Origin: Salinibacterium xinjiangense
GTDB lineage: Bacteria > Actinomycetota > Actinomycetes > Actinomycetales > Microbacteriaceae
DNA: 64,000 bases
Direction: 5' to 3'
Assembly (NCBI RefSeq): GCF_014645015.1
Contig: NZ_BMLC01000001.1
Location: 682,001 to 746,000, forward strand
Shown: positions 63,969 through 64,000 of the stretch, one piece after another
Layout of the letters: the number at the start of each line of letters is the position of its first letter
Numbering within the stretch: position 1 is the stretch's first letter
The notes under the pieces: generated by a model
Databases searched by the model: none
What the model was told of the DNA's origin: nothing
The model's input: only the letters and a program-made list of their open reading frames with translations
Made by a program: the position numbers and the translations under genes

Positions 63969-64000
63969 TCGTGTGGCGGCCAGATGTTCAGTTGTGCGGC

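Overview
The window is high-GC DNA packed with genes, and the proteins are typical of Actinobacteria, most likely family Microbacteriaceae. Supporting markers are an AdnA/AdnB-type helicase-nuclease pair, DUF3107 and DUF3117 proteins, a ferritin-like protein next to a DEAD-box helicase, an MshB-like deacetylase (mycothiol pathway), actinobacterial DapD and DapC, and the tatB / O-methyltransferase / mrp / CBS-protein neighbourhood. Many genes look leaderless: a TANNNT -10 box ends exactly 6 nt before the start codon. I saw no rRNA, tRNA, CRISPR array, insertion sequence, integrase or phage gene. It reads as core chromosome, with a few small repeat-rich intergenic islands.

Layout. 1-2.3 kb: end of a kinase-fold protein that has lost its catalytic residues, an MFS exporter, and a decayed LysR fragment. 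2.3-12 kb: adnA-adnB, DUF3107, a small membrane protein, a ferritin-like protein and a DEAD-box RNA helicase. 12-16.5 kb: copper amine oxidase, universal stress protein and amino-acid permease on one strand, probably an amine-use unit. 16.5-23.7 kb: PHP phosphoesterase, membrane EEP phosphatase, aminopeptidase P, general stress protein, PRC/MgtE_N/CBS protein, DUF1003 protein, Mrp ATPase, and a 36-residue membrane protein. 23.7-30.6 kb: LysR regulator, PLP-dependent decarboxylase with a GPH-type transporter, aldehyde dehydrogenase, TatB, O-methyltransferase and DUF3117. 30.6-38.6 kb: PIG-V-like mannosyltransferase, dapE, dapD, a hypothetical protein, gltA, and a translationally coupled mshB-fdxA-dapC set. 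Lysine/peptidoglycan precursor genes (dapC, dapD, dapE) are thus clustered but split over three transcripts. 38.7-42.2 kb: efeUOB iron uptake behind a DtxR/IdeR-like operator. 42.2-43.3 kb: tandem repeats, a cruciform and a lipoprotein. 43.3-58 kb: typA and two complete oligopeptide-type ABC importers with related promoter/leader sequences. 58.2-59.1 kb: CPBP protease gene preceded by a possible leader peptide. 59.3-64 kb: glycine cleavage operon gcvT-gcvH-gcvP behind a tandem glycine riboswitch.

Nothing here is clearly a new defence or mobile system. The most notable observations are the strict leaderless -10/start spacing, the shared leader of the two ABC importers, the 510-residue DppB-like permease with extra membrane segments, the putative coupled leader peptide before the CPBP protease, the pseudokinase, and several uncharacterised intergenic repeats.
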